Origin: Vibrio fortis
GTDB taxonomy: Bacteria > Pseudomonadota > Gammaproteobacteria > Enterobacterales > Vibrionaceae
Length of the DNA: 64,000 bases
Direction of reading: 5' to 3'
Assembly (NCBI RefSeq): GCF_000695685.1
Contig: NZ_JFFR01000027.1
Coordinates: 558,001-622,000, forward strand
Shown here one piece after another: positions 1 through 8,856 of this stretch. A program made the translations under genes and the position numbers. How positions within the stretch are numbered: the first letter of the stretch is position 1; the number at the start of each line of letters is the position of its first letter. Under the pieces are notes generated by a model. That model was not told where the DNA came from and made no database searches. It worked only from the letters and a program-made list of their open reading frames with translations.

Positions 1-140
1 AATTTCAGCTCTTCGTTATATGCCAGCCCTGCTTTGGTGACGATCTTCGTCGGGTCTTCATGATGCTTTTCCTCAGCGTGCAACCCTGCTGAGCCAACGA
101 GTACAAGAAGCGCTGCGAATAGTCTGCTTTTGGATCTCAT
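1..140 (-). CDS. exported protein of unknown function, N-terminal fragment
   Basis: Only the first 46 codons lie in the window; the gene continues past the left edge. The start begins MRSKSRLF, followed by a hydrophobic stretch and a likely signal-peptidase site after GLHA (residues 20-23). The mature part then turns polar and charged (EEKHHEDP). Its ATG overlaps the stop codon of the upstream FadL-type porin gene in a TAATG arrangement, so the two are probably translationally coupled and functionally linked. The family cannot be recognised from this fragment. A periplasmic or outer-membrane partner of the porin is a guess from context only. Confidence 0.7.
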   Translation of the reverse strand, partial: MRSKSRLFAALLVLVGSAGLHAEEKHHEDPTKIVTKAGLAYNEELK

Positions 141-1309
141 TAGAACGTCGCACTAATCCCAACAAAGTGGATGCGGCCATCAAATGTGCCATCCACACCA
201 CCAAATGGACCAACGAGTGAGCGATCCATTTCAACAGAACCAAAGTCTGCATACTCGTAGAAGACATCAATTAGGATATCATCCCAGTAGGTAGAAGCCC
301 CGACTGAATAGCGATATTGTTCGCCAACAGGCACATCGACCCACTGCATCGAAGGATCGTCTTGCGGAGAACTTTCGTAAGAGAAACCAGCCTTCAATCG
401 CCAATCAGAGTTCAGCTGATAATCAGCACCAACAGCTAACTTCCAAACATCGTCCCAATCTCGTTTGATTGGTAAGGCTGCTGAACCAAAATCCAATACC
501 GTTTCATCCCACGCACTCCAACGATGTAGCTGGACGCTAGTTAACAGATCTAGACGTTCGCTCACAGAATAGCTTGCACTGACATCAACGATCTCTGGTA
601 GAGCGATACCAGTTGATAGAGAACGATCGCCTCCTGCAAGTCCCTTCACATCATTGTTAAACTCATGTTCTAACTTAGAGCGATAGCTCATCCCCAGCTT
701 AAGTTGCTCGGTTGGCGTGTACATCACACCCAAGTTGTAACCATAAGCCCAATCTGTATCTTGCTTAGCCGTCATCATTGATGTCGTTTGTTGAAACGCC
801 GCCCAATCCAACTGAACACCTGCGCCAAGAGAAATTTGTTCGTTCACTTGATAGCTTAAGGCAGGATTGATTTGCATCGCAGTAAGCGTAATATCTTCGA
901 GCAAGTTAGCACCCGCCCAATTACTGCCGTAATCTAAACTTGAGCCCCCTGCTGCACCCAATGCAATACCTAAATGAAGCTTGTCGGTGACTTGGTGGGC
1001 ATGGAACGCACCCGCAGAAGGTAAGACAGAGTGACCGCGCCCATCATCTGCCGGATCACTGTTGTCTGTGTATTCCATCTCCAGATCGAACACCATGGTA
1101 TTGATGGTCGTTTTACTCTCGCCCATATAAGACATAGTGGCAGGGTTAGTCCACATGGCAGCAGCAGAACGAGTGTAGACACCATCACCCGCACCTGCGG
1201 TACCTGCATTTGCTATCACTGCTTCTTGGAGAAAGATACCGCTAGCAGAAACGTTAAGGCTTGCCATAATCGCGGCTGCAGCTACTGAGATTTTTAAACC
1301 GTTTTTCAT
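140..1309 (-). CDS. FadL/TodX-family outer membrane transporter
   Basis: A 389-residue outer membrane beta-barrel of the FadL family, which passes long-chain fatty acids or other hydrophobic compounds across the outer membrane. The signal peptide (residues about 1-23) is followed by the family-typical N-terminal segment that forms the plug (GIFLQEAVIANAGTAGAG) and an NPATMSY motif near residue 57. The rest is alternating aromatic strand segments ending in a C-terminal phenylalanine (ISATF), as expected for BAM-dependent barrels. It is shorter than E. coli FadL (446 residues). The crotonase gene lies 97 bp upstream on the same strand, suggesting a lipid-related operon. The sequence before the ATG has no Shine-Dalgarno element; it reads CCTCCTTTA. 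Substrate unknown. Confidence 0.85.
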   Translation of the reverse strand: MKNGLKISVAAAAIMASLNVSASGIFLQEAVIANAGTAGAGDGVYTRSAAAMWTNPATMSYMGESKTTINTMVFDLEMEYTDNSDPADDGRGHSVLPSAGAFHAHQVTDKLHLGIALGAAGGSSLDYGSNWAGANLLEDITLTAMQINPALSYQVNEQISLGAGVQLDWAAFQQTTSMMTAKQDTDWAYGYNLGVMYTPTEQLKLGMSYRSKLEHEFNNDVKGLAGGDRSLSTGIALPEIVDVSASYSVSERLDLLTSVQLHRWSAWDETVLDFGSAALPIKRDWDDVWKLAVGADYQLNSDWRLKAGFSYESSPQDDPSMQWVDVPVGEQYRYSVGASTYWDDILIDVFYEYADFGSVEMDRSLVGPFGGVDGTFDGRIHFVGISATF

Positions 1310-1350
1310 TAAAGGAGGCTCATCTAGCTAGTGAATAATTTAACTAGCTA
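1310..1350 (-). promoter_or_regulatory. structured leader before the FadL-type gene
   Basis: TAGCTAGT (1325-1332) and ACTAGCTA (1343-1350) form an 8-bp inverted repeat with a 10-nt spacer. On the minus strand this hairpin is followed by ATGAGCCTCCTTTAATG, which holds a four-codon ORF (MSLL) whose stop overlaps the porin start. There is no normal ribosome binding site. The function is inferred, not shown. Confidence 0.35.
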
Positions 1351-1406
1351 TAGGGTATCTCAAACCTCTATAAACAAATGGAATAACGCGTATTACTAGC
1401 CAAGGC

Positions 1407-2231
1407 CTACTTAAACTGCCTTGCCTCAAAAGCTCTCGGTTCTTCTCTGTTTCTCTCTCGCTGACCAGCAATAATCATGTTCTTGCCCATCCCAACTTTT
1501 ATCTGATACCAAGTCTCTAACATGAGCGCTTTACCGGGGCTCGTCCACCACGTTTTTTGGTACAACTTTTTGTTTGCAGCAATAGCATCTGGACTTCGGT
1601 TAACGCACTCAAGTGCCAAATTGTATGCTTCCATGTAAGGATCTGAAGAGAGGTGAGTAACCAAACCGTAGCTTTTCGCTGTCTGGCTATCGATCACCTT
1701 CGCTGTCATTGCCATTTCCAATGTATGGTCTTGGCGCATCACTTCTCGAAAAGCAAGCGAGCCTCCCATGTCTGGGATCAATCCCCACTTACCTTCCATT
1801 ATCGAAAAGTTTGAATCATAGCTCGCAATACGGAAGTCCCCACCACAGGCTAACTGCAAACCACCTCCCCAACACTTACCGTGAATTGCGAAAATGACGG
1901 GGCATGGAATCTCTCGCCATCCGGTTGAAAAGCGTTGTGCTGCGTTCGCCTGGGTAGGCCACCATTTGAACAGCAGCTTTAATGCACCTACTTTACTGGT
2001 GAGTAGTGATTTAACATCAAGGCCAGAGCAAAAGTCACTTCCGTTGGCAGTCACAATCACTGCTCGAAGAGTTTTATTTTTCTTTAGTTCTCGAGTGAGC
2101 TGGTTCACTGCCATAAACATGTCCATGTCAATGGCGTTCAATTTATCTGGTCGATTGAGGGTTACTGTCGCGATATTGTTGTCATCTATAGTGCAAGTTA
2201 CACGATCTCGATTAGGCATAATGTAAGACAT
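1407..2231 (-). CDS. enoyl-CoA hydratase/isomerase (crotonase) family protein
   Basis: A 274-residue crotonase-fold protein, predicted to act on acyl-CoA thioesters in the cytoplasm. Typical elements are visible: TLNRPDKLNAID near residue 25, the oxyanion-hole strand around FCSGLDVKS, and the second oxyanion segment GKCWGGGLQLACGGDFRIAS near residues 115-135. MEGKWGLIPDMGG follows, where an acidic catalytic residue often lies. The start could be ATG 2231 or the in-frame ATG at 2219; neither has a strong ribosome binding site. It precedes the FadL-type porin on the same strand, which fits lipid uptake and degradation. The precise substrate cannot be read from sequence. Confidence 0.85.
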   Translation of the reverse strand: MSYIMPNRDRVTCTIDDNNIATVTLNRPDKLNAIDMDMFMAVNQLTRELKKNKTLRAVIVTANGSDFCSGLDVKSLLTSKVGALKLLFKWWPTQANAAQRFSTGWREIPCPVIFAIHGKCWGGGLQLACGGDFRIASYDSNFSIMEGKWGLIPDMGGSLAFREVMRQDHTLEMAMTAKVIDSQTAKSYGLVTHLSSDPYMEAYNLALECVNRSPDAIAANKKLYQKTWWTSPGKALMLETWYQIKVGMGKNMIIAGQRERNREEPRAFEARQFK

Positions 2232-2333
2232 CCGATGTCATGGGCTTACTTTTAGAGTAAACATTTTATTAACATACTCAAATATCTATCGGTAAATTTG
2301 ATACGTAGTCGATGTATTCATGTGGATTCACAT

Positions 2334-2358
2334 AAAAAAGCAGTACCGAAGTACTGCC
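2334..2358 (-). terminator. intrinsic terminator of the fhuDB-like operon
   Basis: On the minus strand a GCAGTAC stem closes on a TTCG tetraloop and returns as GTACTGC, followed by six T. It lies about 30 bp after the FhuB-like stop codon. Confidence 0.9.
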
Positions 2359-2389
2359 TAGTATTAAGTCAACATAACCACGTGGGTCA

Positions 2390-4384
2390 TCAATCGCGCC
2401 TTGCTTTTAACAAGAGGAAGATAAAGTAACTACCACCGATGACCGAGACCAGAGTCCCTGCCGCCAGTTGAGCAGGAAATACCACAATTTGCCCTAGCCA
2501 GTCGGCAAACAACATAAGCGTTGCGCCAATTAACATTGAGAGCAAGATTTGCTCTTTGACCGTTCGAGCACCAACAATAGCGGCGATATGCGGACCTAAT
2601 AGGCCAACGAATGCAACTGGCCCCATCGTTGTCGTTACTACACCACACAACACCGCAACCAAACACAATAACACTAAGTAAGCAGTTGAAATATTTAGGC
2701 CACGAGCGGATGCGAATTGACGTCCTGAACCAATAAGGGTGACCCAACGGCTCAACGACAAAGCGATGATAACGGCCATTGAGATGGTCAGAGCAAGAAT
2801 TAACGCAGACTCTGGCTTAACACGATAAGTCGAACCAGCGAGCCACGCCAACAGAGTGTACTTACCCTCACCCACTCGTGTTAATGAAAACTGCACTAGC
2901 GCTTCTAATACAGCGGTCAACGAGATCCCAGTTAAGATCAAGATCGAAGGCGCGTATTGATGTTTCTTTCCGAGAAAAAGTAAAAGAGCAAGAGCGCCTA
3001 AACTACCCGAGAAAGCGACCCAAGGGCTTAATGTATGGATTGAATGACCAAACAATAAACTGCTCAGAATCAACGCTAATACCGCCCCCGACGATACCCC
3101 CAGAATATCTGGGCTCGCAAGCGGGTTGTAAACCAATCGTTGAAGGATCACCCCAGCCACCGCCAAGCCACCACCAGCGAAAATAGCCGTTAACATACGT
3201 GGCCAGCGAATTGACCATTCAAACGCATCAGGAATCTGAAAATAGTGCTCGCTAGATAATGGATGTGAAAAAGAACTCAATCCAAGCAACACTAGCATTA
3301 TCGAACCTATCGCAAGATAGACTTTAGCACCAGTTTGCTTTGCTCCTTTCGGCATCGAAAAGAACATCTGGTCTTGTGCGGTTAACTGTTTTCTTGCAAT
3401 TAAAATCAGCGCGGGAGCACCAATAACTGCCGTCGCTGTACCTGTCGGGATGATATCTAATGACCATTGCCCCATAAAGATAGCAAGACTATCCGTTGCA
3501 CATAGAAGTAAGGCTCCCAACAACCCACTCGCGTACAACTCGTGCTTCGCCTTAATAGCACCAAGGTAGCGAGCAATGTTGGGCGCAATCAAACCGATAA
3601 AACTGATCACCCCGACTGTGGTAATTGATACAGAAACCAGCCAAACACCGATAAACATCATAATAAAGAATGTGGCACCAATGTTTAAACCACGAGCTGC
3701 AGCACCTTCGGTTCCAATCGATAGCAACGTCAATACTCGCGGTGCAAACAGGAATATAGCGATAATAGGTAGAAGCTTTGGAAGCAGCCATTCAACTTGT
3801 TCCCAACCATTCTGGCCGAGATCTCCCGCACCCCAAATAAATAGATTCTGTGCATATTGATCGTTGAGCAGAATAATCGCCGTCGCAAATGCGCCAAGTA
3901 GCAAGTTGACGGCCATACCGGCTAATACTATCGGCAAGCCGCTCATGTTTTTCAGACCAACAATCGTGACAATCAGCCCCATCGAAGCCAAAGCACCTAA
4001 TAGAGCAAAAAAGACCGAAAACTGCCCGACTAACATTGGCGCAAAGACATTGAGCAACACAAGTCCAAGCCAAGCACCTGCTGATGTACCCAGCGTCAAT
4101 GGTGACATCATTCTGTTTTGAGTTAATTGCTGGAAAAGGCTACCAATGGTACCCAGAGCCCCACCCACTAATATCGCCATCACCAAACGCGGTAAATTGA
4201 CATCAATAAACCCCATCAGCTCGAACGATTCTGAGTATAAGGTTTGCAGAGCCGACCAACTTCCTGCTGCCGCTACCTCATTCATTAATAAAGATACGTG
4301 CCCAAAATCGCTCTGCCCTAGCCACAAATGAATGGTGGCTGCTAACAACAATACAGCCACAACAATTAACCCGTTATATTTCAT
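2390..4384 (-). CDS. fhuB: FhuB-like siderophore ABC transporter double permease
   Basis: A 664-residue inner-membrane permease made of two fused BtuC/FecD-type halves, the architecture characteristic of FhuB (E. coli FhuB about 660 residues). The N-terminal half (about 1-330) and the C-terminal half (about 345-664) each carry the pattern GGALGTIGSLFQQL / GGGLAVAGVILQRL followed by NxxxSPxxLG. Each also has a cytoplasmic ARGLNI segment that contacts the ATPase. Many hydrophobic helices are evident. Its ATG overlaps the stop of the upstream binding-protein gene (TAATG), so it is co-translated with it. It imports ferric hydroxamate-type siderophores together with the binding protein and probably the FhuC-like ATPase encoded at 9675-10460. 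Confidence 0.88.
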   Translation of the reverse strand: MKYNGLIVVAVLLLAATIHLWLGQSDFGHVSLLMNEVAAAGSWSALQTLYSESFELMGFIDVNLPRLVMAILVGGALGTIGSLFQQLTQNRMMSPLTLGTSAGAWLGLVLLNVFAPMLVGQFSVFFALLGALASMGLIVTIVGLKNMSGLPIVLAGMAVNLLLGAFATAIILLNDQYAQNLFIWGAGDLGQNGWEQVEWLLPKLLPIIAIFLFAPRVLTLLSIGTEGAAARGLNIGATFFIMMFIGVWLVSVSITTVGVISFIGLIAPNIARYLGAIKAKHELYASGLLGALLLCATDSLAIFMGQWSLDIIPTGTATAVIGAPALILIARKQLTAQDQMFFSMPKGAKQTGAKVYLAIGSIMLVLLGLSSFSHPLSSEHYFQIPDAFEWSIRWPRMLTAIFAGGGLAVAGVILQRLVYNPLASPDILGVSSGAVLALILSSLLFGHSIHTLSPWVAFSGSLGALALLLFLGKKHQYAPSILILTGISLTAVLEALVQFSLTRVGEGKYTLLAWLAGSTYRVKPESALILALTISMAVIIALSLSRWVTLIGSGRQFASARGLNISTAYLVLLCLVAVLCGVVTTTMGPVAFVGLLGPHIAAIVGARTVKEQILLSMLIGATLMLFADWLGQIVVFPAQLAAGTLVSVIGGSYFIFLLLKARRD

Positions 4385-5322
4385 TACTTCTCAGCGAGCT
4401 CCAGCATTGATTCAGCTATCGCTTCTGCGTTGTATAGAATTGACATCGCACCGCCATAACTCCAACTCGGCGCAACAGACCCTACTTGGTTATTCTTCAC
4501 AAACGGCATGCTCTTCCATACTGGTGAACGATTTAGTTTGGCCGTGTAAGGGAAAGGTTCGAAGTACAGTGCAACTCCATCTTTTACGTGCTTAAGCTCT
4601 GTAATTCGTTTCTGAGTGATACCCCATTGGCTCGCTGGCAATTGAATCGCATTTTCAAAGCCAAGCTGTTCCAGCGCGTATTGAGGAATCGAGTTATCAC
4701 CGTAAATGAACACCGAGTTGGTGCTTGCAAAACGAAACGACGTTACTTTCGGTTTGTCTGCCGGGTATGCTTTATCGAGCAGGTCTTTAAGTTCAGCGAT
4801 TCGTTCATTCATCGCTTGCAGTTTTTGATCAGCCACTTCTTCTTTACCAAGGACATGACTGATTTTCTTGAAATTATCGATCGCAGCGTGCGCGTTATTA
4901 TGTGTTTCACTGTATGTCTGATAGTAGAGAACTGGCGCAATTTCAGACAAACGGGATTCGAGATCTTTCTGCGGTGAAGCGATCAAAATAACATCTGGCT
5001 TTAGCTGCTTAAGAACGGAGAAATTGGGTTCTGTGCGTGTCCCAACATCTTGCGCCCCTTCTGGGATCGGAGGCTGAACAACCCATTCATTATATCCGGC
5101 GATATCAGGCACCGCGATAGGTGTCACTCCTAGCTCAATAACCTGTTCTGCAATATCCCAGTTGAGTGCTGCAATTCGCGCAGGCTCTGCAGGTAAGGTT
5201 TTTGTACCTTCACTGTCTTGTACTTTAAACTCAGCCAATGCTTGGCCTGACCACATGCAAACCATGATTGATAAACCAATTCCTACCTTGGAAAATCGTA
5301 AGCCTTTATTTATTAGATCCAT
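4384..5322 (-). CDS. fhuD: FhuD-like periplasmic siderophore-binding protein
   Basis: A 312-residue class III substrate-binding protein for iron-siderophore ABC import. A signal peptide with a cleavage site after GQALA (about residue 30) is followed by the family pattern of this fold: PARIAALNWDIAEQVIELGV, then LKPDVILIASPQ near residue 110, and a long bridging helix around residues 150-180. Tryptophan-rich segments near the C terminus (SWSYGGAMS) resemble FhuD. The stop overlaps the permease start. The TonB receptor gene lies just upstream on the same strand, separated by a weak terminator-like hairpin. Hydroxamate specificity is inferred from the fused permease. Confidence 0.85.
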   Translation of the reverse strand: MDLINKGLRFSKVGIGLSIMVCMWSGQALAEFKVQDSEGTKTLPAEPARIAALNWDIAEQVIELGVTPIAVPDIAGYNEWVVQPPIPEGAQDVGTRTEPNFSVLKQLKPDVILIASPQKDLESRLSEIAPVLYYQTYSETHNNAHAAIDNFKKISHVLGKEEVADQKLQAMNERIAELKDLLDKAYPADKPKVTSFRFASTNSVFIYGDNSIPQYALEQLGFENAIQLPASQWGITQKRITELKHVKDGVALYFEPFPYTAKLNRSPVWKSMPFVKNNQVGSVAPSWSYGGAMSILYNAEAIAESMLELAEK

Positions 5323-5360
5323 ATTATTCCCTATCGGTTTTAGTAGTTTCTTTTAAACGA

Positions 5361-5385
5361 CAAAAGCAGCCACATTGGGCTGCTC
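5361..5385 (-). terminator. hairpin between TonB receptor and fhuD-like gene
   Basis: Minus-strand AGCAGCC and GGCTGCT form a 7-bp stem with a 6-nt loop, followed by only four T. It could be a weak terminator or attenuator that lowers transport-gene expression relative to the receptor. Confidence 0.5.
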
Positions 5386-5405
5386 ATAAAATTGTTTTTG
5401 TTTAG

Positions 5406-7535
5406 TTAGAATTCATACTTAACATTGAACTCTACGGTTTGCTCTTGACCGTACCAACAGTAACTTTCGTTCCAACAGGTGTAGTACTCTTCATTGAAAA
5501 GGTTGTTAGCAATAATGTTTGCCGTTGCATTCTTCAATGAGCTATTCATTTCGCCAAGATCGTACCCCAAAGATAGGTCGACTAGAGTGTACGAAGGCAC
5601 TTTACCTGCGTTCTTATCTGATGTGTCATTCAACACCGTTTCACCGACATAACGAACGCCACCACCGACTCTTAGACCCGACATTGCACCTTGGCGGAAG
5701 AAGTAATTCGCCCACAAATTAGCCGTATGGTCTGGAACAAATACTGGTGTTTGACCAATGTTTGAAGTGTCTTTGTCTTCAGTGATCTCCATATCGGTGT
5801 ATGTGTAGTTTGCAATAACGTCTAAGTTGTCGGTAACCTCAGCACGGCCTTCTAGTTCCAAGCCTTGTGAGCGAATCTCACCTACAGCGGTCCAAGGGGA
5901 CGCTCCATCAGGACGAACACCAACATTTTTCTTCTTAATCTGGAACAGAGAAGCAGAACCCGACAACATAGTCTCGTAGGAATCATATTTAATCCCTAGC
6001 TCGACTTGTTCACCTGTTTCCGGTTCTAAATTATTACCTGCAGCGTCCAGTTTTACGCTTGGCTCAAAGCTAGTACCAAAGTTGGCAAATGGAGAGAGGC
6101 CATTTTCAAACTGGTATAGCGCACCCAATCGGTACGAGAAATTTGTATCGTCGGTGTCACTTTTGGTCGCAGCACCTCCCATCACAGATTTCTTAGTCGT
6201 CGTCTCTACTTTGTCGAAACGGCCGCCAGCGATAAATACCCAGTTGTTAATCAACATTTGGTCTTGGAAGTAGAATCCAAGTTGGCTCATCTCGATGTCG
6301 CTGTTTTCGTAATATGCCTTAGTGAAGTCATCCGGATTTAACTTGTCGTTATTTGGGTTGTAGAGATTAAGGCTGTCAACGCCGACGAAATAGTCATAAG
6401 CGACATCGCCTTCAACAGTTCGGTAATCGACACCAAATAGTAAGTAATGATCTAATGAACCCGTAGTTACCAAACCAGAAAGTTGGTTATCAACCGAAAT
6501 ACCTTTTGAGCTTTCGTCAGTACTAAAAGCAGAACGGCTAAGAGTACCAGTTGTGGCATCAAATGCGTCGCTACTGGTGCTTTCTTGATAAAAATCAGCC
6601 TGCATATAACGGAAGTTCTGCAAGAATGCCCAGTTTGAGTTGAAGTCGTGGTTAAACTTATAACCAGCGATAAAAAAGTCTCTTTCGATAGTGTTGTAAT
6701 TAACATCACCAGCGAACGTTGAAGGTGAAATCTTGCCTGACTTTATCGCAGCTAGAGGAACCGTTACGTTTTGTCCAAGCGCCGGATCGTTCTGATAATA
6801 AAGATTGAAGTTAATAAAGGTTTTATCAGATAGATACCAGTCAATAGAAGGCGCAATCAGGTAACGTTCTTCTTCCACACCATCGACTTGCGTATCTTGC
6901 TTGCGGCCAAGCGCAACCAAACGATAGGCCACGTTGTCACTCAATGCGCCAGTTGTATCAATTGATGCTTCAACAAGGTTGTTCAAACCTGTCGCTAAAC
7001 CTATAGTTGTCGACTCTTCAAATTGAGGTGACTTGGCAATGATATTAACCATACCGCCGGGAGGCATTGTGCCGTAAAGAACCGATGTAGGTCCTTTGAA
7101 GATCTCTAAACGCTCCATTGCAATAGCATCGATCTGCGGTTTCACGTTCCATCCTGGAAGAGTTGGAAGCATCATGCCATCGTAGTAGTTGTCTGAAGAA
7201 CTAAAACCACGAATGTTCACCCAATCCGTTAGAACAACCGCACCACCTTTCGTTTCGGTAGAAACACCTGGTGCATAACGTAGTGCCTGCATTACAGACT
7301 TCACACCACGCTGCTCTAACTGCTCGCCTTCTATCACATTTAAAGTTTGCGGCGTCTCTTCTGGAGCCAAAACGGTCTTAGTCGCCGTATTACGATACGC
7401 CTTACCTAGGATCGTTACTGTTTCTACATCTTGCTCAGAGTTTGTTTTCGACTCTTCTGCATATGCTGTGGCAGATAAAGCACTAACGAGCGCTACAGTT
7501 ATTGCGGAATACTTGAAATGAGTGTGGGTGTTCAT
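5406..7535 (-). CDS. TonB-dependent siderophore receptor
   Basis: A 709-residue outer membrane receptor of the FhuA/FoxA/FcuA type that takes ferric siderophores into the periplasm using TonB energy. After the signal peptide (cleavage near ATAYA) comes a TonB box-like VETVTILG. The plug domain follows (about 50-200, with LRYAPGV, NIRGF and GPTSVLYG motifs), then the 22-strand barrel ending in a C-terminal phenylalanine (VKYEF). ATG 7535 is chosen because GAGGGA lies 5 nt upstream and it gives a proper signal peptide; an in-frame TTG six codons earlier is unlikely. A Fur-box-like sequence lies 30-50 bp upstream. A cysteine pair near the C terminus (TCWNESYCW) is present. The exact siderophore is unknown. 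Confidence 0.9.
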   Translation of the reverse strand: MNTHTHFKYSAITVALVSALSATAYAEESKTNSEQDVETVTILGKAYRNTATKTVLAPEETPQTLNVIEGEQLEQRGVKSVMQALRYAPGVSTETKGGAVVLTDWVNIRGFSSSDNYYDGMMLPTLPGWNVKPQIDAIAMERLEIFKGPTSVLYGTMPPGGMVNIIAKSPQFEESTTIGLATGLNNLVEASIDTTGALSDNVAYRLVALGRKQDTQVDGVEEERYLIAPSIDWYLSDKTFINFNLYYQNDPALGQNVTVPLAAIKSGKISPSTFAGDVNYNTIERDFFIAGYKFNHDFNSNWAFLQNFRYMQADFYQESTSSDAFDATTGTLSRSAFSTDESSKGISVDNQLSGLVTTGSLDHYLLFGVDYRTVEGDVAYDYFVGVDSLNLYNPNNDKLNPDDFTKAYYENSDIEMSQLGFYFQDQMLINNWVFIAGGRFDKVETTTKKSVMGGAATKSDTDDTNFSYRLGALYQFENGLSPFANFGTSFEPSVKLDAAGNNLEPETGEQVELGIKYDSYETMLSGSASLFQIKKKNVGVRPDGASPWTAVGEIRSQGLELEGRAEVTDNLDVIANYTYTDMEITEDKDTSNIGQTPVFVPDHTANLWANYFFRQGAMSGLRVGGGVRYVGETVLNDTSDKNAGKVPSYTLVDLSLGYDLGEMNSSLKNATANIIANNLFNEEYYTCWNESYCWYGQEQTVEFNVKYEF

Positions 7536-7566
7536 GAGTCCCTCAGATACCAATGCTTAAGTTAAA

Positions 7567-7586
7567 TAGTAATAAATCTCATTTGC
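7567..7586 (-). promoter_or_regulatory. candidate Fur box of the TonB receptor
   Basis: The minus strand reads GCAAATGAGATTTATTACTA. It differs at about three positions from the common enterobacterial/Vibrio form that contains TGAGAATTATTATCA. It lies 32-51 bp before the receptor start, consistent with iron repression. Confidence 0.55.
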
Positions 7587-7635
7587 ATTGTATGTATCTA
7601 GCAGCGTGATAATTAACAATTTGGTGCAAATATTT

Positions 7636-7678
7636 ATAAAAAAGGGTCAATTGCTTACGAAAAAAGCAATTGACCCTT
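7636..7678 (-). terminator. intrinsic terminator of the AraC-type gene
   Basis: A perfect 15-bp stem (7642-7656 with 7664-7678) is followed on the minus strand by a T-rich run. It lies about 50 bp after the regulator stop codon and isolates it from the receptor gene. Confidence 0.9.
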
Positions 7679-7726
7679 CTATAAATATGGTCAAATTATG
7701 AATTACCCTACACAAGCTAAGGTTGC

Positions 7727-8644
7727 TTATGCTCTTACTATTGGAACCCAATACTCCATCTCAGCGTCTTGTGACTGTGATTGATAGTCCTTTGGATACA
7801 CTTCCAATTCATAACCATCAATCCCTCGATAACCTGAAGCTGGAAGCCAATTTAGAACAAACCATGACAGTGTTTTAGGTAAACCTTGGATAGGCCCTTT
7901 ATGTTTGACTACTGCATAGGTCTGTTTCGGCACAGTAAGCACTTCTAGTTTTTCTGAAACCACGCTAGGAAGAGTTGGCATAGAGACTTGTTCATCCAAT
8001 ACGACACCAGCCCAATATTGAAGGTTAGTACCATCAAAATTCGCTTGAGTGATATCTACAACCCCAATAAAGCGCAGGTCTTGTTCTTTTGGTAACACCA
8101 CTTCTTGCTCAAGATGCGCCCACAGCTGTGGAACTTTTTGAGCAAAGTCCTGCGTAAGAGAAAACAAGCCGCTGATTTCTGTGCTCATGCCTTTAATCAA
8201 AAAGGCATCACGCTCATCAATTTTTACCTCAACAAAACGAGCACCACTCTCTTCTTCTAGAGCAGTAGAGAAATCCGAAACCTCGATAGGCTTCTTCAAG
8301 CCAACCCTTTTACCACTTTTTCGATATTGGCTAGGGCTAATCTCAAACATTTGCTTAAACGCTCGACTAAAGCTAATTTCTGAGTTGAATCCCAGAGCAA
8401 TAGCAATATCAATCACTCTTTGATCATCATCTAACAGCAGTTCAGCGGCTCTGCTTAATTTGAGCTCTCGGACATAGTTCGCCACTGTCATCCCCGTCTC
8501 CGACTGAAAAACGCGCTGCAACTGCCAACGAGACCAACAGCTCTGGGTCGCTATCTCTTCTAAAGAAAGCTGGCTACTAAGGTTAGTGTGAATAAAACCT
8601 AGAACCTTACTAATTCGCTCAAATGCAGGGGTATTCTTATTCAA
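7727..8644 (-). CDS. AraC-family regulator with C-terminal effector-binding domain
   Basis: A 305-residue transcription regulator with the DNA-binding part first: two helix-turn-helix motifs in residues about 8-108 (LEEIATQSCWSRWQLQRVF and VIDIAIALGFNSEISFSRAF). A GyrI-like ligand-binding domain follows, from about residue 135 to the end. Such proteins (Rob/SoxS-like N terminus plus GyrI domain) often sense small hydrophobic molecules. The start is TTG 8644: an in-frame TAA lies two codons upstream, no ATG exists before about residue 53, and GAAGAAG provides a ribosome binding site. It sits between the two arms of the siderophore locus, so it may control them. That role is inferred. Confidence 0.85.
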   Translation of the reverse strand: MNKNTPAFERISKVLGFIHTNLSSQLSLEEIATQSCWSRWQLQRVFQSETGMTVANYVRELKLSRAAELLLDDDQRVIDIAIALGFNSEISFSRAFKQMFEISPSQYRKSGKRVGLKKPIEVSDFSTALEEESGARFVEVKIDERDAFLIKGMSTEISGLFSLTQDFAQKVPQLWAHLEQEVVLPKEQDLRFIGVVDITQANFDGTNLQYWAGVVLDEQVSMPTLPSVVSEKLEVLTVPKQTYAVVKHKGPIQGLPKTLSWFVLNWLPASGYRGIDGYELEVYPKDYQSQSQDAEMEYWVPIVRA

Positions 8645-8828
8645 CGTTTATACTTCTTCGTCTTGAGTGGGTGATAGATCGATAAATAACATTCACTTTA
8701 CAAATATTAGTATCATTTAACTCTATTCTGGTCACGTATCGTTTGTTGTTCAGCCTAAAAAATCCATTTCCAACGACGTCAATGCACCAATTTGTATGGT
8801 GAAGTGTGCATCGTTTAGTTATGATAAC

Positions 8829-8847
8829 GAAATTGATTATCATTTAT
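8829..8847 (+). promoter_or_regulatory. candidate Fur box of the reductase-ATPase operon
   Basis: GAAATTGATTATCATTTAT contains TGATTATCATT, one mismatch from the core TGATAATCATT of the Fur consensus. It lies 10-28 bp before ATG 8857, so the upstream in-frame ATGs at 8806 and 8821 are unlikely to be the real start. Confidence 0.6.
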
Positions 8848-8856
8848 ACCAATCTT

